Shown piece by piece: positions 8,837 through 23,100 of a stretch of 64,000 bases of DNA (positions are counted from its first letter, which is position 1; each line of letters opens with the position of its first letter). Made by a program: the position numbers and the translations under genes. Where the stretch lies: the NCBI RefSeq assembly GCF_041346925.1, contig NZ_CP166840.1, positions 1,674,001 through 1,738,000 of the forward strand, given 5' to 3'. This DNA is from Agaribacterium sp. ZY112. GTDB lineage: Bacteria > Pseudomonadota > Gammaproteobacteria > Pseudomonadales > Cellvibrionaceae. The notes under the pieces were generated by a model. It saw nothing but the letters and a program-made list of their open reading frames with translations, made no database searches and had not been told where the DNA came from.

Positions 8837-10852
8837 TTGAAAATAGGAATAGGTGTGTCTCAAGAGTTTATTAATCGTAAATGTCTGCAGCGCTCGCTGT
8901 TGTCGAGTGCTATTGCCTTGGTGGTATCGGCGGGTTTATCCAGTGCTGCAGCTGCTCAGTCACTGCGTGATGTTTTTCAGCAAGATACTCCGACTCAAAC
9001 CCCCGATGTAACCGAAGAGTACTTCGAACGCACGGTTATTGATCAAAATGCGCCTAAGCTCGATACCACTATTCCAGATGCAGAGCAGCGTGTCGGTGGG
9101 CCTCGTATCTTGGTGCGCAAGTTTGAATTTGAACGCCTAGAGGAATTCCCAGAGGCGGGCATTAGTAAAGAGCAGGTAGAGGCCGAAGCCGAAAAGCTGC
9201 GTATTAAATATATGAAAGAAGATCAGATGTTGGCCGGAGGTTTTACCGAGGCTGAGCTGGTTGAGTTGGCAGAGTATCTAAATGAAGTGGGTGCGCAAAC
9301 CAACGCTGATGATATTACCTATGAAGATATGCAATTGCTGATCGATATTGTGCGTCAGCAAAACAACAATCGCGGTTTGAGTTATGCCGATCTTGAAGAG
9401 GTGACCAACGAGCTTACTCGTTATTATCGTGAGCAAGGCCTGTTTTTAGCCAAGGTGCAAATACCACCTCAAGATGTTGAAGAGGGGGTGTTGGTGCTAA
9501 GCGTGATGGAAGGGCGTTTAGGGCAAGTTGCTGTTGAGAATAATCGTAAGTATCAACTTAAAACCCTAGAAAAACCTTTTGTTGATGATTTGGGTGGCTT
9601 GGTTAGCCACGATCAAGTTGAAGAAAGCTTGTACCTGCTGAATGATTTACCCGGTTTAAATGTAGCCGGTTATTTTAGTGCCGGTGACAAACCTGGTGAA
9701 ACGAAGCTTAACTTAAATGTTCGTGAAGAAGATGCGTGGAGGCTGACGGTTCGAGCAGATAACCACGGCTCGACCTTTACGGGTGATAAACGCTTATTTA
9801 CCACTGTGGACTGGTACAACCCTATTGGTATAGGCGATAGCTTAACGGTTGGTTATTTACGTTCAGAAGATATTGAGGGGCGTAACCTTGCCGAGAACGA
9901 AGCTAAATCCGATTTAGGCCAGTTTAAATACACTCTACCTCTGTTTAGCCTGCGCACCCGAGTGGGTGTGAGTGCCGATTACAATGAATTTACTATTGTT
10001 GATGAGGGTGATGAACAAGGTATTAACGCTGCAGGTTTAGAAGGGACTAACAGTACTTATGCTTTGTTCTTGGATCATCAATTCCGTCGCTCTCGTGATT
10101 TTAACTTGTCGAGTGGTTTTGCTTTTACCGATAAAGAATCAAAAGTTCGCGCCAGTAACTTGCCTGATGAGTCGCCATTAAATACCGGTGACCATGTTTT
10201 GGGTGGTGAAGTAAACTTTTATATTGATGGCCTAGGTGAAACTGTGCGCATGCTGAACTTAGCCAGCGTAAAACTTCAATACGGTGCTCATCAAAATGAA
10301 ACGGCTGAAGGTCGTGGTGATGAATTTGTGAAATTGAGTTTAGATTCTAACTCGCTATTTTTTATGCCTCTGCCTTTTACCGACGCCTCTAGCCGAATTA
10401 TTTTGCGCTCTCATCTTCAATATACCGATAAATCTCTGCCTGCGTTTGAACAATTTAGTATTGGTGGTGCTAATGCTGCCCGCGCTTATAGTTCACGAGA
10501 TTTCTCTGCCGATAGCGCGGCTTTATTAAGTGCTGAGTGGTATCCAGATTTACCTGCTTGGCCTTTATTTGCTGGAAAGAATTTTAACGACGTTTTCCAA
10601 ATCGGTTTGTTGGCTGATGGCAGTTACGGTGTTGCCAATGGTGGTTATATCCCTACCGGCAGTGCCGAAGAAAAAGAAGACGATTGGGCGTCTCTAACCG
10701 ATGTTGGTCTGGTGCTTAAACTGAATTGGGGTGAGCACTTTGCCGGTAAGGTTTCTTGGGCTAAGCCTATGGTGAGTAATTCTAATTTAGACACTGTGGC
10801 AGAAGACGCAGAAGATAACCGTATTTACGCAGATTTCAGTTTTACCTATTAA
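8837..10852 (+). CDS. Two-partner secretion outer-membrane transporter (TpsB, CdrB/FhaC-like)
   Basis: A 671-residue protein with a signal peptide ending near SAAAAQS, a POTRA region (about residues 80-240) and a C-terminal ShlB/FhaC 16-strand barrel finishing in the outer-membrane signature 'YADFSFTY'. The L6-loop motif appears as GGANAARAYSSRDFSAD, equivalent to VRGY. The first POTRA appears to be interrupted by an acidic insertion of about 70 residues between the VRKFEFE strand and SYADLEEVTNEL, which is unlike FhaC. It exports the TpsA encoded 280 bp downstream. The printed start is TTG 8837 with AGGA upstream; an in-frame GTG at 8855 preceded by AGGAATAGGT is an equal candidate. Confidence 0.93.
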   Translation: MKIGIGVSQEFINRKCLQRSLLSSAIALVVSAGLSSAAAAQSLRDVFQQDTPTQTPDVTEEYFERTVIDQNAPKLDTTIPDAEQRVGGPRILVRKFEFERLEEFPEAGISKEQVEAEAEKLRIKYMKEDQMLAGGFTEAELVELAEYLNEVGAQTNADDITYEDMQLLIDIVRQQNNNRGLSYADLEEVTNELTRYYREQGLFLAKVQIPPQDVEEGVLVLSVMEGRLGQVAVENNRKYQLKTLEKPFVDDLGGLVSHDQVEESLYLLNDLPGLNVAGYFSAGDKPGETKLNLNVREEDAWRLTVRADNHGSTFTGDKRLFTTVDWYNPIGIGDSLTVGYLRSEDIEGRNLAENEAKSDLGQFKYTLPLFSLRTRVGVSADYNEFTIVDEGDEQGINAAGLEGTNSTYALFLDHQFRRSRDFNLSSGFAFTDKESKVRASNLPDESPLNTGDHVLGGEVNFYIDGLGETVRMLNLASVKLQYGAHQNETAEGRGDEFVKLSLDSNSLFFMPLPFTDASSRIILRSHLQYTDKSLPAFEQFSIGGANAARAYSSRDFSADSAALLSAEWYPDLPAWPLFAGKNFNDVFQIGLLADGSYGVANGGYIPTGSAEEKEDDWASLTDVGLVLKLNWGEHFAGKVSWAKPMVSNSNLDTVAEDAEDNRIYADFSFTY

Positions 10853-11132
10853 GTAGTTGGGCCGTGTAGAACTTATTACGCATGGCCGACTCTACTTCTA
10901 TGTAGCTGATTACTGATTGTTATAAGCCCATATTTTTGTATTGATTTTAAGTATAGATTTTGGGCAAAGATTTAAAGCCGGTTATAGCCGGTTATGCGTT
11001 TGTTTAAAGCAATTAGAACAAGCGTTAATAATAAGGGTGATTTGAAGCGCACCCGGTATTTAATAATTATATGTGGGCTAAACTTTGGCCCAGATAGAGA
11101 CACGAGAGTGTCATAACATAGAGTGACTGACT
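10853..11132 (+). promoter_or_regulatory. tpsB-tpsA intergenic leader with small hairpins
   Basis: This 280-bp stretch between the transporter and the exoprotein holds a direct repeat AGCCGGTTAT (about 10976-10996), a GGGC/GCCC hairpin at about 11077-11093 and a perfect GACAC-GAGA-GTGTC hairpin at about 11099-11112, close upstream of the tpsA start. No T-run follows, so read-through from tpsB seems possible. It may be a processing or translation-control leader that lets tpsA be expressed above tpsB. Confidence 0.35.
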
Positions 11133-14100
11133 ATGACTAAGCAAGCCAACAACAGGGCTGTATCTCTTAAGCGTAAAACGACTGCCAATAACAAAGTGGC
11201 AACAGCGTTTAAGCCTCGCCGCAAAGCCTTGGCCAGAGCCATTAGTGCTAGCCGTGTAGTGCGTGGAGGCTTAAAAACCAGCTTATTCGGTGGCTTGTTT
11301 GCAGGCCAGCTGCTTAGCCCTGCTTTTGCCGGCCCAGAGGGTGGTAATGTGGTGGGTGGTAGTGCCGATATTAATCAGTCAGATAAAAATACCACGATTA
11401 ACCAGCACAGCGACCGGGTGTCGATTAACTGGAGCAGCTTTAACGTAGCGGTGGATGAGCGTGTTGAGTTTATTCAGCCCGATTCCAGTTCAGTAGCACT
11501 TAACACGATTCTTGATCAAAACGTCTCGACCATTCGTGGCTCTCTGGATGCCAATGGGCAGGTGATTCTTGTTAACCCTAATGGTGTTTTATTTACCGAT
11601 ACCGCAACTATTAGTGTAAATGGCTTGGTTGCCTCGGGTTTGGGTATCGATTCCGATGCCTTTATGAACGGCAATATGCTGTTTAAAGGTGTTGAAGGTA
11701 AAGACGGTGTAGTGATTAACCAAGGCCTTATTAATGCCTCATCGGTTGCCTTAGTCGGTAAGCATGTTAGCAATAGCGAAACGGCACTTATTAGCGCCGA
11801 TGTTATTTCTTTGGCAGCAGCCGATGAAGCCATGCTGACCTTTGATGCCGATGGTTTAATTGGTGTCAAAATTGAAAAATCTGTCTTAGAGAACTCTTTA
11901 GGTGTTGATTCAGCCGTATTAAACGAAGGTCAATTAGAAGGCCAAAAAGTACTGCTGGATGCGAGTGTCTCTAAAGATTTATTCCATAACGCGGTAAATA
12001 ACAGCGGTACGGTAACGGCACGAGGCATTGATACTTCTGGCGGTAAAATCCGTTTGTTTGGTGGTTCGCCAACAACCGAGGCCGAAGGTTCTGCTCGTGT
12101 GGTGAATAGCGGGACTCTAGATGCCTCAGCCCTGCACGATGGTGGCATTGTGCATATAGAAGGTGATCAGGTTGTTAATAGCGGCACTATTTTGGTCGAC
12201 AGCACAGGCAGCGGTAACCAAGCCGGTAAAGGCGGGCAAATTAATGTACTGGGTGATACGGTTGAACTCAGTGGTGAGTCTTATCTTTCGGCCCAAGGTG
12301 AAGCCGGTGGTGGTGAGATACTGATAGGTGGTGATTACCAAGGTAAAAATACCGAGGTTCGCAATGCCACCACCACAACCATTGGTGAGCATGTTGTTAT
12401 CGATGCCAGCGGTAATAACTTAGGCGATGGCGGTAAGGTGATTGTCTGGGCAAATGAAGATGCTTACTTTTACGGCTTTATCGATGCCAGCTCGGGCCTT
12501 TTGGGTGGTGATGGCGGTTTTATAGAGACCTCGGGTAAACAGATTATTGACCTTAAAGGCTATGCTGTAGCGAAATCCCACAAGGGAGGCCAAGCAGGTA
12601 TCTGGCTGATCGACCCTAAAGATTTTAGGATTGTTGACTCACAAGATGATACCGATGGTACAAACACAGTCACTGATGAGTTTGTTGAGCAGGTCTTGAA
12701 TCAGGGCACAAGCTTAACCATTCAAACAACCGCCTCAAATATTAATTCAACTAATGATTTATCGGATTTTTATAATCCTTGGAATGATAGTACTAATGTT
12801 TCAACGCTTATTTCCGGGGCTAATACTACTACTGCTAACGGCTGGTCTGGCAAGTTAATTGTTGATGCTGAAATAAATACTAATGTAGGTTCAACGGCAA
12901 GCGGAAGTAGTGGTAAAGGCCCTGCTACCTTAACCTTAATTGCTGATGGTGGTGATTTGGTGGTTAATCAAGCCATTATTAATGATGGTGGAGGCAATGC
13001 AACAGAAGGCCTTAATGTCGTTCTGCAGTCGGATAACTTGATTGATGTTAATGCCAATATCACCACTGCGGGCGGTTATGTTGAGATGGGGGGGATTGCT
13101 GCCGATTCTCATTCTGCTCAAGTCGATATTGCGGGAGGTGTGACGATTAACACCACCGATACGATTACCAACGATGTCGCGGCGACCAATGGTTCGGGTG
13201 ATATTACTATTCGCACGGGGCAGTTAACTAATAGCGGTACATTAAATCTGGGCGATTCCGGAGCTAGTTCAACTGGTGGTGATCTTTATGGCAGCTTTAA
13301 TTTAAGCCTTGACGAGGATCTTGAGTCGACTTTAGGTCTTGTGACTAACGCAGGTGGTGTGGCTGTCACCGGCAGTAATAGTGCCGATGTTACGATCAAC
13401 CAATTTATGGCATTGGCAACTGGTAATAGCGGTATATCTATAAATACAGATGGTGATGTCGATATTGCGAATGGTTTAAATACCAATGGCGGCACCCTAA
13501 ACATTGGTAATACGACTGCTGCTGCCGAAGTAAATATAGGCGCAATTGTGGTGCAAACAGGCGGTGCTGCGGCCACGATCAAAACAGCAGGTTCCTTTAG
13601 TAATAGTGGCACTTTAAATGTTGGTACTGGCACTGCTGCTATTGAGGTTGGTACGGCTGGAGCGGGTTCAAATAACACCTTAGGTAATATCACTGCACAA
13701 ACCTTAACGGTCGCTGGTCATTCAACAGGTAGTGATAATTTTAACTACACCACAGACCGTGCTTATACCGTAGATTCAACATCTAACCAAGTTAGCTATA
13801 CCGATGCTTCTGTGACTAATGCCGTTGTGATGACGGGGGTTGATGGCATTACCGATACAGACGGTGGCAGTAGTGTTCTTGCTGATGGAGGCTATACGGG
13901 CTCATTCGATTTGATTGAGAATAGCACCCAAACGGGGCTTGATGCTAGGGCTTCGGGCATTACATTTAGTGGTGTTAATACTCTTACTGGTGCTGGAAGC
14001 ACAGAGGTAAGAAGCTCGGATCAGAGTGTGGATTGGTTTGTCAGCGGAACTAATAGACAAGCTGCTTATGGTTTTGATGGCACGAACGTTAGTAGTGAAA

Positions 14101-17100
14101 TATCCTTAGCTTCCGTCTCCAATAGCTTCTTTGGTGGTAAAAGTTTAAACGTTGGTACTTTGACGGCCAATACTTTTACCGCTGACGCTGAGGGCAGCCA
14201 AAATTTTACTCTTCAGGCTGCAAGTGCAAGTGGTCTTGATGGAATTAATTCTATTGCAATAGACACGGGGAATTTCGTCTTTAGTGATATCGCGACGCTC
14301 GATGCTAATGCTGGTGATGTTGCTATTAAAGCTTCGGATGCTCTTGAAAGTGATACTAGTGCTATCTTCGATTTAAACGGGTCTGGTAGTGCCCTAGCGA
14401 ATTCTGCTGCTCGTTTCTACCGTGAGAACTCTGGAGATGGAAACAATGAACTTCTAATCACAGAAGTTGCAGCTATAAATAATACCCGCCGTTTGAAATT
14501 GGCCGATGGCTCAGATGAGGTTCTTACATTGTCTGGCTTTGGTGCAGCCCAAGCCTTTAACGGCATTGATTTCTCTGACATTAGCGAGATTGATACGGGT
14601 ACGGGGAGCGATAGTTTAACTGCCGATCTCCAAGGTGCTGGTGAAACAGAAAGTTTTATTTTGTCGACATCAGGGGATGATTTAGCCTTAACCGTCGGTG
14701 GCATTCAATTTATCGGTTTAGACGCGGTAAGCAGTAATGCTGATACGAATAACGTTACTAATGCCTCTGGAATTGCAATAGGTTTGGTGGCTGATTCCGG
14801 CAATGGCAACGTTGCGAAAGATAATCAGATCTCAGCCACATACAATACTGATAGTTTAGTTCTAGAGGATGTTTCTAGTGTCAGTACTACGGGCGACTTA
14901 ACGGCAACCGACGCGAACCAAAATTTCACTGTATCTGAATCGAGCCTTAATACTTTAGCCACTGCCGGTATTACCTTTTCTGGTGTAGATTCAGTAGATG
15001 GTGCTGGTGGTAGCGATACTGTGACGGGTGATAGTGACCAGCAGTGGGATTTGGTTAAAGATATTGATGACAATGCTGTTGCTAATGCCATTAGTGCCGC
15101 CGGTATTGATTTTAGTGGAATTAGCAATGCCGTTCAGGGTGCCGGGCTGGTGGCTGATATAGGCTCTATTGGTCGGGTTGCCGGTACTGGTGATACCTTT
15201 GTCTTAGGTGATAAAGCTACGCGGTCGCTAACTGTTAATGGTATTAGCTTTACTCATATTGGTGAGGTTACAAACGCCACGGGCGGTAGCACAACACTAT
15301 CAGATACCGGTGCAGCTGATTACGTGTTATCGAGTTTGACCAGTGTCGATAGTATTAATGGCATTGATTTTAATGGTTTTGTATTTAGTGGAACGCCTTG
15401 GTCTGCTGGTGATACTTTGGCCTTGGCTGATGGTCATTCAATCAGTGGTCATAGTACCGCCAATGCCATTGATGTTAATAGTGCGCAGTTATTGGGTTCT
15501 AGTGGTGCCGATTATTTGCGTTTATTGGATGTCACGTTTGGCGGTAACGCTACCCATGATGGTGTTGGGCTAGGGCAAACAGACACAGTTTATTTTGCCA
15601 ATATTGGCAGTGTCGACTTGTTAGGTGATACAGGGGTAGCGGGTGATACGGTGATCGCCGAGGCCCACTACGATGGCGAAGGTGGTAATGCTGATGCTGA
15701 CGCTATTTGGCTGCTCACTGGTAACGAGAATGAATTGAGTTGGCAGGGCTTAACAATTGCAAATGTTGATAATGCAAGGGTTGCTGATGGTCAAACTGGC
15801 TCTATTAAGAGTAATGGCAGTGATGCATTTGTTCTAGCTGATTATGATAATGGCAATGGAAATAATATTGTTACTGCACGCGGAATAACCTTCAATTCGG
15901 TTAATGCTGTAGCTGTTAGTGGCACTGACACGGTTGGCGACAGTGGTTCGGTTTTCTATGAGTTGAAAGATGATAGTACAACCTTAGCGAATAGCATTAC
16001 CTTTAATGGTAATGCTCAGAGCTGGAACTGGAGTGCAGGAGATTACTTAGGGCTTGCCAGCGGCCATAGTTTTGATGAAAGTGATACCTTTGTTGCTAAC
16101 GGTGCAACTCTTCGCGGTAGTGACCTAGCCGATACCTTCACTCTAGATGGTACCACCGTGCAGTATGCTCGCGGAGCTGCCAGTGGTGGTGTTAATTTCA
16201 CGGGTGTAACGCAAATTGAGGCTGAAGGTGAAAGTGATACGATCAAAGCATCTACTGACCAGCGTTGGCAGTTAACGGCTAATAACGGTGAGTTACAACT
16301 TCTTGATAGTAATGACAGCAGCCTGATCTTAACGGCCTCGTCTATTGAGTTTGTTGAAGCGGGTGACTCCGTTACAGGCGATAGTGGTACGGTAGAGACT
16401 TTAGAGATTAGCGGCAATCAAAGCTTTAGTATTGCTGCCATGGATTTCTCAGGTATCGACTCTGTCACTTTGCAAGCTGATGACCTTGTAACAGACACAG
16501 ATACAGACGCTGGTGAAGGTACTACAGAGTTAGATACTCATTACCAGATTACAAATGCTACCGAGGTTGTTTCCGAAGGTATAACCATTAGTGGAGCGAC
16601 TCTGGCCAATTATGCGTGGGCAGCAGGCGACACAATTGGCCTTACAACTGGGCATGGTGTTAGCGCCTTTGATGCGAAAAGTGCTGAAATATTGGGTACG
16701 ACAGGCAGTGACCTCGTCACCCTTGTTACATCAAGCAGCATCGATTTAAGGCAGTCTGGTGATGCTAGTGATGTTCGCATTAGTAATGTTGGTTCTGTTG
16801 ATTTAGGTGGCAGTGATTCGGATTCAGTTGTTGGCCTTGCTGATCAGAGTTGGTTACTTACCGATAACACCGGTAATTTCCAGGCAGGTGTTGGTGGTAT
16901 TACCTTAGCGGGTATCGAGCAAGCATCGGTTGCTTCCGGTACCGCTTCTATAACTACAAGCTCTGGTTATGTAGACGCTTTTGTAATTTCTGGCTCGAAT
17001 TCAGTTACAGCAAACGGCATCGACTTTAGTTTGGTGTCTGATATCACTTTGGATTCTACGGATACCGTGGCGGATGACGGCACTGGTTATAACTACGAAT

Positions 17101-20100
17101 TGGCATCTAGCAGTGCAGTGAATGTAGGTGATATAGCTTTCACAAGTGGTGATATTGATAATTTTAGTTGGGCTTCTGGTGACACCTTAGCTTTAGCTGC
17201 TAGCCACTCTTTTACGGCGTCCTCGACCGATATTGACGCCAATGGCGCGACGCTAACGGGTACAGCCAGTGATGATACGTTCACAATTAAAGGCAGTGAA
17301 GCCGTTGATTATCAGCGCGCGAGTGCGGGTGAACAGGTTAGCTTTGTCAATGTTAGTGATGTGGATGCGGGTGATGACACTACAGGGGACAGCATTCGGT
17401 CTGATGTTGGCACCCCAGCGTGGCAGTTGTTAGCTGGCGCTGAGGTTTCGTCAAGCGATGTGACTTTCTCTAATGCTGAGATTTTTGGTGAAGTTGGCGA
17501 TGATGCTAGTTTTACAGGTAAATCCAGTGCTGCAGATGCGGTTACTTCAGGTGGAACTAACAGTATAACGGTTGATGGTTTGACGTTTGCTGGTATCGAT
17601 GAAGTCAATTTAACTCAGTCAGAAGGTGATACTTTTGGCTCGAGCTTATCTAATACTCACTTTGACTTATTCAGTGCTAGCCGTACCGATGTAAATAGTA
17701 TTCAAGTTAAGGGCCTAACTACGAGTCAGTTTACTTGGGGGGCAGGCGATACACTCGGTCTTGCCGATGGTCATGAATATACGGCCTCATCGACGGACAT
17801 TGACGCCAACGGTGCGACGCTTACGGGTACGACCAGTGATGACACGTTCATAATTAAAGGCAGTGAAGCCGTTGATTATCAGCGAGCGAGTGCCGGTGAG
17901 CAGGTTAGCTTTGTAAATGTTAGTGATGTGGATGCGGGTGACTCGACTACGGGCGACAGCATTCGGTCTGATATTGGCACGCCTGCGTGGCAGCTATTAG
18001 CTGGCGCTGAGGTTTCTTCAAGTGATGTGACTTTCACTAATGCAGAGTTTTTTGGTGAAAGTGACGATGGTGCTAGCTTTACCGGCAAATCAGGTGCAAC
18101 CGATGTCGTTACCTCTAGCGCGATTAATCGCTTAACTGTCGATACTCTAGAGTTTTATGGGATTACGGAAGCTAATTTAGTCGAGGCTGAAGGTGATACT
18201 TTTGAATCGATAGCTGACTCAACTCATTACAGCTTGGTAAGTAGTGCTGAAGCCTTTGTTAATGATATCGAGGTATTGGGGCTCAGTTCGTCCAACTTTA
18301 ACTGGAATCATAAAGACAGTATCGGCCTTGCTGATGGACATACGTTTACAGCCATAGATGAAATTAAGGCTAAAGATGCGACCTTAATTGGTTCGACCGG
18401 TGACGATGTATTTACTATTACGGGATCTGGCGAGCTAAATTATACTCGTGGTGATACCGGTAATGGGGTTTCAGGTGTTGCGGTCACGATCACCGGTTTA
18501 TCTGAAGTAAGCGGTCTTAGTGGTGATGACACGGTTATCGGTATGGCTAATCAAGCTTGGTCATTGATTAGTGATGATGTTGCTACTGTAGGCCTTGATG
18601 ATGGGCAAAATAGTATTGAGGCGTCAGCACAGAGCTTAAGCTTTAGTGATGTGGATATGCTGAGTGTGGCTTCAGGTACAGCCTCATTAGCCAACCGTAG
18701 TGAGACAGATTCTTATAGCATTACAGGTGATAGCAGCTTAGATGTTCTTGGTTTGAGTATTTCTGGCCTGGGCTCAGTGGTACTTGATAGTAGTGACACG
18801 GTTACCGATGACGGTGTTACGGGTTATAGCTATGAATTAGTCTCTAATACGGCTGTTAATGTTGGCAGTTTGGCATTTACTAGCGGTGCTCGTAGCAACT
18901 TTACTTGGGGGGCTGGGGATACTGTAACCCTAAGTTCTGGGCATAGTGTTAGTGGTTCTGTGGCGCTGACTGGTGCCGGTCTTCAGGGCAGTGATTCTGC
19001 TGATGCGCTTATTATTACCGGTTCAGATTCTCTTAACTTAAACTACGAAGGTGATGGAAACCTTGTTGCTTTCACTGGTGTTAGTACCGTTGATTTAGAC
19101 GGTGGTGCGGATACGGTTAGCGTTTCTGGTTCTGCTGGTATTTCCAAAACTTGGACTTTAGTTAGCGATATTCGTGTTGATGTTGCGGATATGCAAATAT
19201 CTAACGCACTATCATACAGTGGCGTCGTTGACGATAATACTTGGACCTTCAATGACCGTGATTCTGAAGTAGATATTATTACTTCAAGTGGGATTAATAG
19301 TCTTACTGTGGAAGGTATTGATTTTGATGGTATTCAGGTTGCGCAATTATCATCTGATGATGGCTTCAGTTCGACCCTAAGTAACACGCATTATGACTTG
19401 CACAGTGCTAGCCGTATTGATGTTAATGCTATTCAAGTTCAGGGCTTGGATACCTCTGGGTTTACTTGGGATTCAAACGATAGCTTAGGTTTGGCTGATG
19501 GTCATTCATTTACAGCACTGTCAGATGATATTGACGCCAACGGCGCGACTCTTCGCGGCAGTGATCTTGCTGATACATTCACTCTAAGTGGCACGACGGT
19601 ACAATATGCTCGTGGAGCAGCTTCCGGAGGTGTTCACTTTACGGGCGTAACAACTATTGATGCGGGGGATGAAGCCGACACGATTCAAGCGTCTTCAGAT
19701 CAGCGTTGGCAGTTAACGGCTAATAACGATGAGTTACAACTTCTTGATAGTAATGACAGCAGCCTGATCTTAACGGCCTCGTCTATTGAGTTTGTTGAAG
19801 CGGGTGACTCCGTTACAGGCGATAGTGGTACGGTAGAGACTTTAGAGATTAGCGGCAATCAAAGCTTTAGTATTGCTGCCATGGATTTCTCAGGTATCGA
19901 CTCTGTCACTTTGCAAGCTGATGACCTTGTAACAGACACAGATACAGACGCTGGTGAAGGTACTACAGAGTTAGATACTCATTACCAGATTACAAATGCT
20001 ACCGAGGTTGTTTCCGAAGGTATAACCATTAGTGGAGCGACTCTGGCCAATTATGCGTGGGCAGCAGGCGACACAATTGGCCTTACAACTGGGCATGGTG

Positions 20101-23100
20101 TTAGCGCCTTTGATGCGAAAAGTGCTGAAATATTGGGTACGACAGGCAGTGACCTCGTCACCCTTGTTACATCAAGCAGCATCGATTTAAGGCAGTCTGG
20201 TGATGCTAGTGATGTTCGCATTAGTAATGTTGGTTCTGTTGATTTAGGTGGCAGTGATTCGGATTCAGTTGTTGGCCTTGCTGATCAGAGTTGGTTACTT
20301 ACCGATAACACCGGTAATTTCCAGGCAGGTGTTGGTGGTATTACCTTAGCGGGTATCGAGCAAGCATCGGTTGCTTCCGGTACCGCTTCTATAACTACAA
20401 GCTCTGGTGACGTAGACGCTTTTGTAATTTCTGGCTCGAATTCAGTTACAGCAAACGGCATCGACTTTAGTTCGGTGTCTGATATCACTTTGGATTCTAC
20501 GGATACCGTGGCGGATGACGGCACTGGTTATAACTACGAGTTGGCATCTAGCAGTGCAGTGAATGTGGGTGATTTGGCCTTCACAAATGGTGATGTCGAT
20601 AACTTTGGTTGGGCTACTGGTGACACTTTAGCGCTAGCTTCTAGCCATTCTTTGACTGCCTCATCGGCAGATATTGATGCCAATGGCGCGACCCTTCGTG
20701 GCAGTGATCTAGCTGATACATTTACTTTAGATGGTACAACTGTTAACTATACACGCGGTGCAGCTGGTGCAGCAGTTAGCTTCACCAGTGTGAGTGTTAT
20801 TGATGCTGGGGATGAAGCCGATACGATTCAAGCGTCTTCAGATCAGCGTTGGCAGTTAACGGCTAATAACGGTGAGTTACAACTTCTTGATAGTAATGAC
20901 AGCAGCCTGATCTTAACGGCTTCGTCTATTGAGTTTGTTGAAGCGGGTGATTCCGTTACAGGGCATAGTGGTACGGCAGAGACCTTAGAGATTAGTGGTA
21001 ACCAAAGTTTTAGTATTGCTGCCATGGATTTCTCAGGTATCGACTCTGTCGCTTTGCAAGCTGATGACCTTGTAACAGACACAGATACAGACGCTGGTGA
21101 AGGTACTACAGAGTTAGATACTCATTACCAGATTACAAATGCTACCGAGGTTGTTTCCGAAGGTATAACCATTAGTGGAGCGACTCTGGTCAATTATGCG
21201 TGGGCAGCAGGTGACACAATTGGCCTTACAACTGGGCATGGTGTGAGCGCCTTTGATGCGAAAAGTACTGAAATATTGGGTACGACAGGCAGTGACCTCG
21301 TCACCCTTGTTACATCAAGCAGCATCGATTTAAGGCAGTCTGGTGATGCTAGTGATGTTCGCATTAGTAATGTTGGTTCTGTTGATTTAGGTGACAGTGA
21401 TTCGGATTCAGTGGTTGGCCTTGCTGATCAGAGTTGGTTACTTACCGATAACACCGGTAATTTCCAGGCAGGTGTTGGTGGTATTACCTTAGCGGGTATC
21501 GAGCAAGCTTCGGTTGCTTCCGGTACCGCTTCTATAACTACAAGCTCTGGTGATGTAGACGCTTTTGTAATTTTTGGCTCGAATTCAGTTACAGCAAACG
21601 GCATCGACTTTACTACAGTGTCAGCAGTTACCCTAGACTCAACGGATACGGTAGTGGATGACGGCGTTGGTTATAACTACGAGTTGGTATCTAGCAGCGC
21701 AGTGAATGTAGGTAACATAGCTTTCACAAGTGGTGACATTGATAATTTCAGTTGGGCCGCTGGCGATACTTTGGCTCTAGCTTCTGGCCATTCATTTACT
21801 GCATCATCGGATGATATTGATGCTAATGGTGCGACGTTAACGGGTACGACCAGCGATGACACGTTCACCATTACTGATACGAATGATATTGACTACCAGC
21901 GAGCGAGTGCCGGTGAACAGATTAGCTTTGTCAATGTTAGTGATGTGGATGCGGGGGACTCGACTACGGGCGACAGCATTCGGTCTGATGTTGGCACCCC
22001 AGCGTGGCAGTTACTAGCTGGCGCCGAGGTTTCTTCAAGTGGCGTGGTTTTCTCTAATGCTGAGATTTTTGGTGAAGTTGGCGATGGTGCTAGTTTTACG
22101 GGTAAATCAGGCGCTATAGATGCAGTTACTTCTACTGCGCTTAATAGGGTGACCGTTGATACTTTAGTGTTTGCTGGAATTGACGAAGTTAATTTAACTC
22201 AGTCAGAAGGTGATACTTTTGGCTCGATCTTATCCAGTACCCATTTTGATTTGTACAGTGCTAGCCGTACTGATGTGAACAGTATTCAAGTGCTGGGTTT
22301 GAATACGAGTCAGTTTACTTGGGCTTTAGGTGATACTTTGGCTTTAGCTTCTGGCCATTCATTTACTGCATCATCGGATGATATTGATGCTAATGGTGCG
22401 ACGTTAACGGGTACGACCAGCGATGACACGTTCACAATTAAAGGTAGTGAAGCCGTTGACTATCAGCGAGCGAGTACCGGTGAACATATTAGCTTTGTCA
22501 ATGTTAGTGATGTGGATGCAGGGGACTCGACTACGGGCGACAGCATTCGGTCTGATGTTGGCACCCCAGCGTGGCAGTTGTTAGCTGGGGCCGAGGTTTC
22601 TTCAAGTGGTGTGACCTTCTCTAATGCTGAGTTTTTTGGTGAAGTTGGTGATGGTGCTAGTTTTACGGGTAAATCAGGCGCTATAGATGCAGTTACTTCT
22701 GCTGCGCTTAATAGTGTGACCGTTGATACTTTGGTGTTTGCTGGAATTGACGAAGTTAATTTAACGCAGTCAGAAGGTGATACTTTTGGCTCGAGCTTAT
22801 CTAATACTCATTTTGACTTATTCAGTGCTAGCCGTACCGATGTAAATAGTATTCAAGTTAAGGGCCTAACTACGAGTCAGTTTACTTGGGGGGCAGGCGA
22901 TACACTCGGTCTTGCCGATGGTCATGAATATACGGCCTCATCGACGGACATTGACGCCAACGGTGCGACACTAACGGGTACGACCAGCGATGACACGTTC
23001 ACAATTAAAGGTAGTGAAGCAGTTGATTATCAGCGAGCGAGTGCCGGTGAGCAGGTTAGCTTTGTAAATGTTAGTGATGTGGATGCGGGTGACTCGACTA

